Shown: positions 1 through 8,433, numbered from the stretch's first letter. The stretch: DNA of 64,000 nucleotides from Psychrobacter sp. ANT_WB68 (GCF_008369115.1 NZ_VOAZ01000001.1:496001-560000); one strand, 5' to 3'. Program-made: numbers and translations. Notes: generated from the sequence alone by a model not told the origin.

Positions 1-1
1 T

Positions 2-448
2 GCTTTTAGTCATGGCTCAAACGATATTGCTAACGCCGTCGGTCCTTTTGCTGCAATTATGGACGTTATCCGTACCAACAGCATTGCTACCGAAGCGGCA
101 GTACCACCTGCGGTGATGCTGACCTTTGGCGTGGCGTTGATCGTTGGTTTATGGTTTATTGGTAAAGAAGTCATTCAAACAGTCGGTACTAACTTGGCAA
201 AAATGCATCCCGCTTCTGGCTTCTCAGCAGAATTGGCTGCTGCTGCTGTGGTAATGGGTGCTTCGACCATGGGTCTACCAGTGTCGAGTACGCATACCTT
301 AGTTGGCGCGGTACTTGGTATCGGTATCGTCAATAGAGATACCAACTGGGCGCTGATGAAGCCTATCGGCTTGGCATGGATTATCACCCTTCCTGCGGCA
401 GCTACGATGTCTGCAATCAGTTATATCGTGTTAACAAAAATATTTTAG
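2..448 (+). CDS. pit: Inorganic phosphate transporter, Pit family (C-terminal part)
   Basis: This is the end of a low-affinity Pit/PHO4-type phosphate:cation symporter in the inner membrane. The frame is already open at base 2, so the gene begins outside the window. The first visible residues read [15 protein letters not shown], the Pit-family signature with its conserved [11 protein letters not shown] core, and a second copy-like motif ([20 protein letters not shown], residues about 80-100 of the visible part) matches the C-terminal repeat of the family. Several hydrophobic membrane segments follow. It ends 50 bases before a strong terminator. PitA versus another Pit paralogue cannot be separated from this fragment. 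Confidence 0.93.
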   Translation, partial: AFSHGSNDIANAVGPFAAIMDVIRTNSIATEAAVPPAVMLTFGVALIVGLWFIGKEVIQTVGTNLAKMHPASGFSAELAAAAVVMGASTMGLPVSSTHTLVGAVLGIGIVNRDTNWALMKPIGLAWIITLPAAATMSAISYIVLTKIF

Positions 449-498
449 AGCTAAGCTATACAGTATTTGAATGTTCACTTACTGGTTAGAGTAATAAA

Positions 499-536
499 AA
501 ACGCTTATTAGCATCATGCCGATAAGCGTTTTTTTA
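499..536. terminator. Rho-independent terminator, pit / alaA convergent
   Basis: A perfect 10-bp stem (AAACGCTTAT with ATAAGCGTTT) with a 13-base loop is followed by a T run on the plus strand and preceded by an A run, so it can serve both the phosphate transporter and the convergent aminotransferase gene. Confidence 0.85.
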
Positions 537-549
537 TATCAAATAAAGT

Positions 550-2247
550 CTAATCGGTGCCAAACTGCTTACGTTTTTTGGCAAAGAAGCGCTCTAAGCG
601 ATCCATAGCATCCTCTAAGTCATGCAGGTTGGGCAAAAATACCAAGCGGAAATGGTCAGGTGCATCCCAGTTAAAGCCCGTACCTTGCACCATTAAAACG
701 TTTTCTTCCACCAGTAAGTCCATCATAAACTGCATATCGTCTTCGATAGGATAGACTGCAGGATCCATTTTTGGGAAGCAATAAAACGCGCCTTGCGGCA
801 TGGTACAAGAAATACCTTTAATGGAATTGAGGCGTGAGACTGCCATTTCGCGCTGCTTATACAAACGCCCTTTTTTAGAGGTCAAATCTTTCATACTTTG
901 ATAACCGCCCATCGCGGTTTGAATCGCATATTGACCTTGGACATTGGAGCATAGGCGCATAGACGCCAGCATATCTAAGCCTTCAATAAAGTCAGCAGCA
1001 TGGTGTTTTTTACCAGAAACCATCATCCAACCGGCACGAAAACCTGCGATACGATGCGATTTTGATAAACCATTGTAAGACAATACAAGCACATCGTCGG
1101 TCAAGGTGCTCATCGGCGTATGCTCCATATCATCATAAAGAATACGATCGTAAATTTCATCAGCCATAATAATTAAATCATGCTGTTTTGCAACCTCGAT
1201 AATTTGCAGCAGTAATTCATCACTATACAGCGCACCGGTTGGATTATTAGGGTTAATAACCACGATGCCTTTAGTTTTAGGCGTGATTTTAGATTTGATG
1301 TCTTCGATATCAGGGTGCCAGTTGTCGTCTTCATTACAGCGGTAATGGACGGCAGTACCACCAGATAGGTTAGCCGCTGCTGTCCACAGTGGATAGTCTG
1401 GCATTGGAATGAGCACTTCATCACCGTCATTCATCAACGCCTGCATGGTCATGACAATGAGCTCAGAAACTCCATTACCCAAATACACATCACGGACATC
1501 AACGGCAGATAGCAGCCCTTTTGATTGATAATATTGCAATACCGCTTTACGGGCCGCAAAAATCCCTTGCGAGTCTGAATAGCCCGTTGCGTCTGGCAAG
1601 TTCATCGCCACATCACGTAAAATCTCATGCGGTGCTTCGAGACCAAAGGGCGCCGGATTACCAACGTTCAGCTTTAAAATACGTTTACCTTCCGCTTCCA
1701 TTTTATTGGCCATCTGTAAAAGAGGGCCACGAATGTCATAGCAAACGTTTTGTAATTTATCGGATTTTTTTATTGTGTTCATAGAGTGCCCACTCATAGG
1801 GTTGTTTTGTGAATTTGTCGCGTTAGTATGCTTTTTCGTTGAAACAGGCGTTGGTACTGCTTGATTTGTCATTGGTTGAGCGGCGGTAATTTGAGTATTA
1901 CGCATTTCATTTTTATTATTAGCATTTACGCTTTGAGTTGAATCTGCGTTGCTAGCAATGTCGCTATCGATGTCAGTATCAATATTCATATCACTTTGCC
2001 ACTCACCACGTAAAAGATAGCCTTCGCTACAACCTAAGATACGCGCTAGAGTCGGCAGCTTCGATGACACAATACCATTTGTCCCACGTTCCCAATTAGA
2101 GATAGCCCCGCGACTGACCTTTGCACCTGCTGCGGTCATCGCTTGCGCCAATTGCTCGGCCGTCATGCCTTTATCGCGGCGAAGTTGTACCAATCGTTCG
2201 GCTTGCGTGCTTTTGCTAGCCTGCAACTCTTTGCTATCAGCCATCAT
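550..2247 (-). CDS. alaA: Alanine aminotransferase (AlaA-type) with N-terminal XRE helix-turn-helix domain
   Basis: The C-terminal ~405 residues are closely similar to E. coli AlaA, a PLP-dependent glutamate-pyruvate aminotransferase (fold-type I): NVCYDIRGP at the start, the VINPNNPTGA loop, ADEIYD, and SYNGLSKSHR with Lys396 as Schiff-base lysine. Ahead of it, residues about 15-80 form an XRE/Cro-like helix-turn-helix (RLVQLRRDKGMTAEQLAQAM ... VSRGAISNWERG), joined by a ~75-residue polar linker rich in Asn, Thr and Gln. The plain AlaA would start at an internal Met (MNTIKKSDKL), so the extension is in frame and uninterrupted. The total of 565 residues compares with about 405 for AlaA. The upstream region carries repeated TGCAAG half-sites, suggesting self-regulation (inference). 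The enzyme call is firm; the regulatory role is not proven. Confidence 0.9.
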   Translation of the reverse strand: MMADSKELQASKSTQAERLVQLRRDKGMTAEQLAQAMTAAGAKVSRGAISNWERGTNGIVSSKLPTLARILGCSEGYLLRGEWQSDMNIDTDIDSDIASNADSTQSVNANNKNEMRNTQITAAQPMTNQAVPTPVSTKKHTNATNSQNNPMSGHSMNTIKKSDKLQNVCYDIRGPLLQMANKMEAEGKRILKLNVGNPAPFGLEAPHEILRDVAMNLPDATGYSDSQGIFAARKAVLQYYQSKGLLSAVDVRDVYLGNGVSELIVMTMQALMNDGDEVLIPMPDYPLWTAAANLSGGTAVHYRCNEDDNWHPDIEDIKSKITPKTKGIVVINPNNPTGALYSDELLLQIIEVAKQHDLIIMADEIYDRILYDDMEHTPMSTLTDDVLVLSYNGLSKSHRIAGFRAGWMMVSGKKHHAADFIEGLDMLASMRLCSNVQGQYAIQTAMGGYQSMKDLTSKKGRLYKQREMAVSRLNSIKGISCTMPQGAFYCFPKMDPAVYPIEDDMQFMMDLLVEENVLMVQGTGFNWDAPDHFRLVFLPNLHDLEDAMDRLERFFAKKRKQFGTD

Positions 2248-2328
2248 TATTTATACCTTCTATTAACCAACCAATGCGTTTGTAATAGGAAATGACCAAT
2301 AGGATGATTAGCCATAACTTAATACCAA

Positions 2329-2416
2329 TGCAAGATATTATTGCAAAATAGCTTCTGATGCAAGTATCTAAATAGTATCAGTAGAAATAATTTATAAATT
2401 GCAAGAATAACTTGCA
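2329..2416. promoter_or_regulatory. Cluster of TGCAAG half-sites, candidate operator of the HTH-aminotransferase
   Basis: TGCAA-N7-TTGCA lies at 2329-2345, a single TGCAAG at 2359-2364, and the near-perfect palindrome TTGCAAGAATAACTTGCA at 2399-2416. All lie 80-170 bases upstream of the aminotransferase start. The spacer sits between divergent genes (aminotransferase and msrB). The binding protein is not known; the N-terminal HTH of the adjacent gene is the obvious candidate, by inference only. Confidence 0.45.
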
Positions 2417-2791
2417 TATATGGGTTCAGCGGCTTTCTTTGAGACATTTTCCTAAACCATTATTTTTGTTTTATTGAGCAGTTGAGTAAGCATTAGTTAA
2501 ATAGTAATAGTAATAGGAAAATGGGCGACTTACTAACGCAATAAAATTACAACTTTACTCATTTAGGCAGCAAAGTAATTTGCTATATTCTACTTCTATA
2601 CATTTTTATAAAATTCTTAAAATCTCATCCTAGATGCTGACAGCGTGCGCACTTTTATAATCTATACCTTGAATAGTCAGCCAATCAGCAGCAGATAAAG
2701 GCTATCGTTTTTATAAGAACGAACGATAAATTTTTGTTAGTAGATGATGCATAGCAAACAAGATAACCCATCATTCAAATAAGGATAAACG
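2417..2791. other. Non-coding spacer upstream of msrB
   Basis: AT-rich spacer of about 375 bases with no ORF or RNA gene that I can recognise. It ends with an AAGGA ribosome-binding site at 2781-2785, six bases before the msrB start. Confidence 0.6.
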
Positions 2792-3217
2792 ATGCAGGAC
2801 AATCAATTAAGCAAAGAAGAAATCAGCCAGCTGACCGAAGCGGACTGGAAAGAGCGCTTGAGTGCTGAAGAATATCATGTGATGCGTGAGAAGGGCACAG
2901 AGCGCCCATTCACTGGCGTCTATAATGACGTCGATGATAAAGGTATCTATCGCTGTAAAGGCTGCGGTGCGAAATTGTTTGATGCTGATAGCAAGTTTGA
3001 CGCCGGTTGCGGCTGGCCAAGCTTCGATCAGGGCATCGATAATAGCGCCATCGATGAGCATATCGACGACTCGCTAGGCATGCGCCGTACCGAAGTGACA
3101 TGCAGCAATTGTGGCGCGCACTTGGGTCACGTATTCCCTGATGGGCCACGTGAAACGACTGGCATGCGCTATTGCATCAACTCAGTGTCTATCGATTTAG
3201 ATAAGTCTGAAGAATAG
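2792..3217 (+). CDS. msrB: Peptide-methionine (R)-S-oxide reductase MsrB
   Basis: Reduces methionine-R-sulfoxide in oxidised proteins using thioredoxin; cytosolic. The 141-residue protein carries the full single-domain MsrB fold: two zinc CxxC pairs (CKGCGAKLF and [12 protein letters not shown]), the GCGWPSFD core, and the C-terminal catalytic RYCINSVS with Cys128. The length matches stand-alone MsrB. The start is supported by AAGGA at a six-base spacing. It is followed 155 bases later by a glutathione peroxidase gene, giving a small oxidative-damage group, although a hairpin between them suggests separate transcripts. Confidence 0.96.
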   Translation: MQDNQLSKEEISQLTEADWKERLSAEEYHVMREKGTERPFTGVYNDVDDKGIYRCKGCGAKLFDADSKFDAGCGWPSFDQGIDNSAIDEHIDDSLGMRRTEVTCSNCGAHLGHVFPDGPRETTGMRYCINSVSIDLDKSEE

Positions 3218-3256
3218 TGACAGCAGCGTGTAAGCTAGCGAAGTAGTAGTAAAAAG

Positions 3257-3290
3257 AGTAGGGAGTATTGATATCTCCCTACTTATTATT
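3257..3290 (+). terminator. Probable terminator after msrB
   Basis: Perfect 9-bp stem AGTAGGGAG / CTCCCTACT with a 9-base loop, followed by a weakly T-rich tract (TATTATTAAT). The tail is poorer than at the other terminators in the window. Confidence 0.5.
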
Positions 3291-3372
3291 AATATCCCTA
3301 AGCTTATTAAACCTATTAATCACAGTGTCTAATGCTTGATAGCAAAAAAAATAACTCATTTAAGGATGAATA

Positions 3373-3858
3373 ATGAATACTATTTATGATTTTACTGCTG
3401 AGCGTATCGACGGAACGACACAAAATTTCTCTGACTATGAAGGTCAAGTGTTGTTAATCGTTAATACCGCAAGCAAGTGTGGCTTTACACCGCAGTTTGA
3501 GGGTTTAGAAGCGCTGTATCAGCAATATAAAGATGAAGGTTTAATGGTTGTTGGCTTTCCATGCAATCAATTTGGTAACCAAGATCCTGCTAGTAATGGT
3601 GAAATTGGGGAGTTTTGTGAAAAGAACTATGGTGTGAGCTTTCCGATGATGGCAAAAATTGATGTTAATGGTAAAGATGCCCATCCGATTTTTGAATGGC
3701 TAAAGAATCAAAAGGGTGGATTACTCACTGATGGCATCAAATGGAATTTCACTAAGTTTTTAATCGACAGTAAAGGGCAGGTAATTGATCGTTATGCACC
3801 AACAACCAAACCTGAAGCGCTTAAATCCGATATTGAGCAAGCGCTGGCTACAAAATAG
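3373..3858 (+). CDS. Glutathione peroxidase (BtuE/GpxA-like thiol peroxidase)
   Basis: Reduces hydrogen and organic peroxides with glutathione or thioredoxin as donor. The sequence has the family landmarks: NTASKCGFTPQ with peroxidatic Cys36 (cysteine, not selenocysteine), the FPCNQFG block, and KWNFTKFL containing the catalytic Trp/Asn. The length of 161 residues is normal for bacterial Gpx. No signal peptide, so cytosolic. The start is set by AAGGA at 3361-3365. Bacterial members of this family often prefer thioredoxin, so the electron donor is left open. Confidence 0.94.
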   Translation: MNTIYDFTAERIDGTTQNFSDYEGQVLLIVNTASKCGFTPQFEGLEALYQQYKDEGLMVVGFPCNQFGNQDPASNGEIGEFCEKNYGVSFPMMAKIDVNGKDAHPIFEWLKNQKGGLLTDGIKWNFTKFLIDSKGQVIDRYAPTTKPEALKSDIEQALATK

Positions 3859-3974
3859 CTATTAAAGCAAAAAATATCACAGGTTTTTTTAAATTATAAA
3901 GTGAATAGAAACAGTTGCTTATAAATTTAATTAATCAAATAAGCAAAAATCTGCGACAAAAATAAAAATAGTGT

Positions 3975-4002
3975 TTGACAGCCATGCGTAAATCTATATA
4001 AT
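3975..4002 (+). promoter_or_regulatory. Sigma-70 promoter of the tRNA-Val/tRNA-Asp unit
   Basis: Consensus -35 TTGACA (3975-3980) and -10 TATAAT (3997-4002) separated by 16 bp, about 75 bases before tRNA-Val. No other promoter-like pair is as good in this stretch, and the two tRNA genes downstream share one terminator. Confidence 0.8.
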
Positions 4003-4081
4003 ACACACCCACAGCAGCAGAGCTTAGTGACAAACTTAGAGCTCTGTTAATGTTGAATAAATTGCCTAGCAATTGTTCGAA

Positions 4082-4157
4082 GGGTGATTAGCTCAGTTGG
4101 TAGAGCGTCTGCCTTACACGCAGAATGTCGGCGGTTCGAATCCGTCATCACCCACCA
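4082..4157 (+). tRNA. tRNA-Val (anticodon TAC)
   Basis: The 76-base cloverleaf has a 7-bp acceptor stem (GGGTGAT/ATCACCC), D arm, anticodon stem TCTGC/GCAGA with loop CTTACAC giving anticodon TAC, a GGTTCGAAT T-loop and an encoded CCA tail. First gene of a two-tRNA transcript. Confidence 0.97.
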
Positions 4158-4222
4158 CTATTTAGTATAGCGTTACTTTTAAGTAATAAGCTAAGTGGTT
4201 AAATAAACTAAGTACGACCTAA

Positions 4223-4299
4223 GCAGCGGTAGTTCAGTTGGTTAGAATACCGGCCTGTCACGCCGGGGGTCGCGGGTTCGAGTCCCGTCCGCTGCGCCA
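4223..4299 (+). tRNA. tRNA-Asp (anticodon GTC)
   Basis: The 77-base cloverleaf has a GCAGCGG/CCGCTGC acceptor stem, anticodon loop CTGTCAC giving GTC, discriminator G and encoded CCA. It lies 65 bases after tRNA-Val and directly before a terminator whose sequence recurs at the far end of the PHA cassette. Confidence 0.97.
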
Positions 4300-4324
4300 T
4301 ATTTAAAACTTAGTTTTAATACAA

Positions 4325-4380
4325 AAGTTTCAACCTCAAGTATTCATTTACTTGGGGTTTTTTTGTGCGTGCTTATTTTT
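4325..4380 (+). repeat. Left copy of a ~56-bp direct repeat bracketing the PHA cassette
   Basis: Matches 11148-11202 at about 46 of 57 aligned positions by eye. The match includes the terminator and extends past it through TTTTTTTGTG and TGCTTATTTTT, bases not needed for termination. Stem differences are compensatory (GTA/TAC here, GCA/TGC in the other copy). Confidence 0.6.
4332..4365 (+). terminator. Terminator of the tRNA unit
   Basis: Stem AACCTCAAGTA / TACTTGGGGTT (with G-T pairing) followed by a run of seven T. Part of the longer repeat at 4325-4380. Confidence 0.85.
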
Positions 4381-4660
4381 GAACATCGAAATATTGGATT
4401 CAAGACATGTCTTTTTACATAATAGGGATTAGGATGTAAAGCTTGATGTCAATCGAACAAGATTAGAGTTTTTTTCTTCTTATCATGTCATTAATAAAAG
4501 TCGACATAATTTCAATAATAAATCCATACAAATACTAATGAATTATATTACCAATATAAGATAAATTAGTATATTCTTATATCCGTATACAGTAGTATAC
4601 TGAAAGTAGTAAACAAGGATAGTAAACTCATTATTTTGTTGTCAACTAGGAATGGCTTCT

Positions 4661-5434
4661 ATGTCAAAAACAACATCACAGTTAAATAAGTCAGATAAAA
4701 AAGTTGCTTTAGTCACAGGTGCACTTGGAGGTATCGGTACTGCTATTTGTGAAAAGTTAGTGGCTAGTGACTACCATGTCATTGCAACTTTAAGTGAAGA
4801 TGATCCAGAGCGTATAAAAAAGTGGTGCAGTGATAATGGACTTGACTCGGATAATTTTGAGTTTCTTGCCGTTGATTTGAGTAATCATGAAACCGCGATG
4901 GCAGCCATTCAACAGACAATCGATAAGTATGACAGCATTTATGCTTTGATAAATGGAGCGGGTATCACTAGTGATAGTAGCTTTAAAAAAATGAGCTTTA
5001 CGCAATGGAAAGAGGTAATTGATACTAATTTAACGTCTCTTTATACTATTGTTCATCCTGTTTTTTTAAAGATGCTAGAACAAAAAACAGGCCGCATTGT
5101 CAATATCAGTTCAATAAATGGCTTGCGTGGTCAGTATGGGCAGACGAACTACTGTGCCGCTAAGGCAGGTATTATTGGATTTACTAAGGCCCTAGCATAT
5201 GAAGGTGCCGCCTCATTAATTACCGCCAATGTCGTCGCTCCTGGATATACACATACACCCATGGTAGAAAGCGTGCCTGAAAAGATCATGGATAAAATCA
5301 AAGAAACTATTCCAATGAATCGTTTAGCCAATGCAAACGAAATCGCCGCTGCTTGTATGTATCTTATTAGTGATGAAGCTATATTTGTCACAGGGGAAAC
5401 AATATCAGTTAACGGCGGTCAATATATGTCTTAA
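4661..5434 (+). CDS. phaB: Acetoacetyl-CoA reductase PhaB (SDR family)
   Basis: NADPH-dependent reduction of acetoacetyl-CoA to (R)-3-hydroxybutyryl-CoA, the monomer-supplying step of polyhydroxybutyrate synthesis. A classical SDR of 257 residues: cofactor loop TGALGGIG near the N-terminus, NGAG, and active-site Ser plus YCAAK with Tyr164. The block SINGLRGQYGQTNYCAAKAG and the C-terminal GGQYMS closely resemble Cupriavidus PhaB. An in-frame ATG at 4652 touches the AGGA motif directly, so the ATG at 4661 (nine bases from AGGA) is the better start. First gene of phaB-phasin-phaC-DUF3141. No phaA thiolase is present in the window. FabG is the alternative, made unlikely by context. Confidence 0.9.
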   Translation: MSKTTSQLNKSDKKVALVTGALGGIGTAICEKLVASDYHVIATLSEDDPERIKKWCSDNGLDSDNFEFLAVDLSNHETAMAAIQQTIDKYDSIYALINGAGITSDSSFKKMSFTQWKEVIDTNLTSLYTIVHPVFLKMLEQKTGRIVNISSINGLRGQYGQTNYCAAKAGIIGFTKALAYEGAASLITANVVAPGYTHTPMVESVPEKIMDKIKETIPMNRLANANEIAAACMYLISDEAIFVTGETISVNGGQYMS

Positions 5435-5518
5435 CTTAAGTGTCATATAAGTTATATATATTGTATTTCTAAGTAGTATCATCAAGTCCTCTTAACAATC
5501 CCCTCATGGAGAAATAGT

Positions 5519-6106
5519 ATGTCACAACCTAATCCTCAAGATTTTCTTAATCAGTTCAACCAATTTAGTGGCGATACGCAAAAAATGTTTGAACCTTGGA
5601 CAAAATTAAATCAAGCATTTTTGAAAAACGCAGAAATGATGACTGAGTTTTCACTTAATACTATTAAGTCTTACTCAGAAATGGGTCTGGAAAATATGCG
5701 CCAAGTTGCGGGTATAGACTCTCCAGAAACTGCGAAAGACTTTAGCGACAAGCAAGCAGAAATGCTGAATGTCATCAGCCAGCAGATGTTAGCAGACGCT
5801 CAACGTATGTCAGAGCTTGGCAGTAGTATGCATGATGAAGTTATAAAAGTTATGGGCGATGTTCAGGGTCAAACCACTGAGCAAATGCAAGCTAACATGC
5901 AAAAAACTGCTGATCAAGCAACAAAAGCAGGTCAAGAGTATGCAGCAAATATGAGCAAGATGGCTGAGCAAGCTTCAGGAACCGTAAAAGCTGCTACAAA
6001 AACAAATACTAGTAATACCACTACTGAAACTAACACTACTGGTACTACGAATACAAAAACTGGTACTGCTGGTGCTAGCAGTACTGGGAAATCGACTAAT
6101 AGATAG
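5519..6106 (+). CDS. phaP: Phasin family protein (PHA granule coat)
   Basis: Phasins coat polyhydroxyalkanoate granules and control their size and number. The 195-residue protein has the phasin_2 look: an N-terminal amphipathic helical region (FNQFSGDTQKMFEPWTKLNQ), long uninterrupted helical stretches with no signal peptide, and many Met and Gln. The last ~45 residues are an unusual low-complexity tail of almost only Thr, Asn, Ser, Gly, Ala and Lys, likely disordered. It has a good ribosome-binding site (GGAGA) and is followed by a hairpin before phaC, which may set a higher expression for the coat protein than for the synthase. Confidence 0.88.
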   Translation: MSQPNPQDFLNQFNQFSGDTQKMFEPWTKLNQAFLKNAEMMTEFSLNTIKSYSEMGLENMRQVAGIDSPETAKDFSDKQAEMLNVISQQMLADAQRMSELGSSMHDEVIKVMGDVQGQTTEQMQANMQKTADQATKAGQEYAANMSKMAEQASGTVKAATKTNTSNTTTETNTTGTTNTKTGTAGASSTGKSTNR

Positions 6107-6198
6107 CTGTAATTATAATGACTGTCAATAACATCATTCATTGATTCAGTTATGTTATAAATCGTCATCGGCACAATACCCTGTACTTATGACACTCA

Positions 6199-6236
6199 AG
6201 AGGTGGGTTAGCGAGAGTTTTCCCACCTTGTTTTTA
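6199..6236 (+). terminator. Hairpin terminator/attenuator between phasin and phaC
   Basis: Stem AGGTGGG (6201-6207) / CCCACCT (6222-6228) with a 14-base loop and a TTGTTTTTATT tail. It lies inside the PHA gene set, so it probably only partly stops transcription, unless phaC has its own promoter. Confidence 0.65.
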
Positions 6237-6300
6237 TTACGTTAGCAGTTGTAGTGTACTTTCACTTTCGTATAAATTAGATATAAACATAGGTACAAGT

Positions 6301-8433
6301 ATGGATAATAAGCAATCTGACGATCAATCAAATGATTCATCCAATGAGCCAAACAAAAAAAATAGCCAAAACAACACTAATAACCTTTTCGACTTTAAAA
6401 GTTTTGGTCAAAATTATCTCAATCAGTTGAACCAACTTCAGCAACTAAGCCAATCTTCCTTCAATCAATCTAGTCAAAATCCAAATCCTTTCGAAACAAA
6501 TATGAAGCTATGGCAAGATTCAATGAAGCATTTTAGTCACTTCATGATGCCAAATGTTACTGAAAATTCTGCTGCCTCTCAATCAAACCAACAACCCAAT
6601 CAACAGTCCAGCCAACACACTGAGCAAACCCGACCTAACCAGAGCACTAATAACGCCATGGGTGATTTGAATGAATTGACCCAAAAGCTTTTCGGCCAAA
6701 TTTTCAAGCAAGGCAATCAAGATAGCCATATAAGCCAATCTCTCATGCTTAACCTTGTAGACGGCTGGAAAAACTTCACTACTGGCGTGACAGATAAAAG
6801 CCCTACTGTGTTAGTTGAACAACAATTAAACCTGTGGCAACAACAATTACAGCTGTATCAAAACACTCTAATGAAAGCAGCAGGAAATCAAACAAAGCCA
6901 ATCATCAGCCCAGCAAAAGGCGATAAACGCTTTACAGATGAAGACTGGTCAGACAACCCTATTTTTGACTTTCTAAAACAAAGCTATCTACTAACGTTTG
7001 ACGGCATAATGGACTCCATTGATACCACAGATGGTATTGATGAAAAAACCCGCCAGCGTTTATCTTTTTTTACTCGTCAGTGGTTGAATGCAGTTGCTCC
7101 AAGTAACTTTTTATGGAGTAATCCTGAAGTATTGCGACTGACAAAAGAGTCGGGGGGACAAAACCTGGTAAGGGGACTTGAGCAGCTAACAGAAGATATG
7201 GAAAAAAGCTCCAAAATGCTGAGTATTCGTATGACTGATGATGATGCTTTTCGGCTCGGTGAAAACATTGCTATAACACCAGGTAAGGTAGTATTCCGCA
7301 ATCGTATGTTTGAGTTAATTGAGTATCATCCAACGGTAGCTAAAGTAAGTAAACGTCCTTTATTAATTGTACCGCCATGGATTAATAAGTTTTATATCAT
7401 GGACTTAAAAGAGGAAAATTCATATATCCGCTGGGCGTTAAACGAAGGGCATAGTGTATTTGTTATCTCATGGGTCAACCCAACTCGCGCCTATAAAGAT
7501 GTCAGTATGGAAACCTATATGCATGAAGGTTTGCTGACTGCTTTAGATGTCGTTAAAGAGATTACTGGTGAGCCAGATGCCAATGTCATCGGTTATTGCA
7601 TCGGTGGTATGTTGCTATCTTTGACTCTATCTTGGTTAACTGAAAACAAGCAGGCAGATCGTATTGCCAGTGCTACGTTTTGGGCCACGATATTTGATTT
7701 TAGTGATCCTGGAGATTTAGGCGTATTTATTGATGAACGTACTGTTTGTGCTGTGGAACAAGAAGGAAATCGTCAAGGTGTGTTTGATGGACGCATGATG
7801 GGCGCTGCCTTTAGTCTATTACGTGAAAACAGCCTTTATTGGAATTACTATGTGCAAAACTACCTAAAAGGTGAGCGCCCGATACCTTTTGATCTCTTGT
7901 ATTGGAACTCTGATTGCACCAATGTAACCGCTGCACTGCACAGCTTTGTACTACGTGAGCTGTACCTAGATAATAAGATGATTGCAAAAGGCAAGCTGGA
8001 ATTTGCCGGTGTGAAGATTGACTTGTCAAAAGTGACCACTCCAACCTATGTCGTGGCGACATTGCAAGATCATATCGCCAAATGGAAAGGGAGCTACCAG
8101 TCTACACAGGTACTTGGCAGTGATGTTACATTTGTACTCGGTGAGTCAGGACACATCGCTGGTATCATCAACCCACCAACGGGTAAATATGGCTTTTATA
8201 CTCATGACGAGTATGTTGCGGATCCTGATGAATGGTATGCCAAAGCAGAAAAACAGGATAGGAGCTGGTGGTTGCATTGGGGAGAATGGATCAAGACGCA
8301 TACTGTAGACAAAATAGATAGCAGACAACCTGGTATAGATCACACCGGCAAAGAATGGCAGGTGCTGTGTGACGCTCCAGGAGAGTATGTACATGTCAGA
8401 GTAGATGAAGCTTTACGTGCGGTTAGTATCTAG
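6301..8433 (+). CDS. phaC: Class I poly(3-hydroxyalkanoate) synthase PhaC
   Basis: Polymerises (R)-3-hydroxyacyl-CoA into PHA at the granule surface. The alpha/beta-hydrolase core holds the synthase lipase-like box GYCIGG with nucleophile Cys433, Asp590 in LQDHIAKW, and His618 in GESGHIAG. The Asp-His distance of 28 equals that of Cupriavidus PhaC and the Cys-Asp distance is close. At 710 residues it is about 110-120 longer than typical class I enzymes. The excess is at the N-terminus: residues 1-125 are extremely rich in Gln, Asn and Ser, with a helical block (FGQNYLNQLNQLQQLSQ) inside. The start has only a weak AGG ribosome-binding site. Class III/IV is excluded by the length and the absence of PhaE/PhaR. 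Confidence 0.95.
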   Translation: MDNKQSDDQSNDSSNEPNKKNSQNNTNNLFDFKSFGQNYLNQLNQLQQLSQSSFNQSSQNPNPFETNMKLWQDSMKHFSHFMMPNVTENSAASQSNQQPNQQSSQHTEQTRPNQSTNNAMGDLNELTQKLFGQIFKQGNQDSHISQSLMLNLVDGWKNFTTGVTDKSPTVLVEQQLNLWQQQLQLYQNTLMKAAGNQTKPIISPAKGDKRFTDEDWSDNPIFDFLKQSYLLTFDGIMDSIDTTDGIDEKTRQRLSFFTRQWLNAVAPSNFLWSNPEVLRLTKESGGQNLVRGLEQLTEDMEKSSKMLSIRMTDDDAFRLGENIAITPGKVVFRNRMFELIEYHPTVAKVSKRPLLIVPPWINKFYIMDLKEENSYIRWALNEGHSVFVISWVNPTRAYKDVSMETYMHEGLLTALDVVKEITGEPDANVIGYCIGGMLLSLTLSWLTENKQADRIASATFWATIFDFSDPGDLGVFIDERTVCAVEQEGNRQGVFDGRMMGAAFSLLRENSLYWNYYVQNYLKGERPIPFDLLYWNSDCTNVTAALHSFVLRELYLDNKMIAKGKLEFAGVKIDLSKVTTPTYVVATLQDHIAKWKGSYQSTQVLGSDVTFVLGESGHIAGIINPPTGKYGFYTHDEYVADPDEWYAKAEKQDRSWWLHWGEWIKTHTVDKIDSRQPGIDHTGKEWQVLCDAPGEYVHVRVDEALRAVSI

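Noticed and set aside
175-387. Open frame on the minus strand inside the Pit gene
   Set aside because: Antisense shadow of a clearly coding frame; no ribosome-binding site and no family likeness.
4381-4651. AT-rich stretch after tRNA-Asp examined for an integrase or attachment remnant
   Set aside because: No ORF and no copy of the tRNA 3' end; only the terminator repeat supports insertion.
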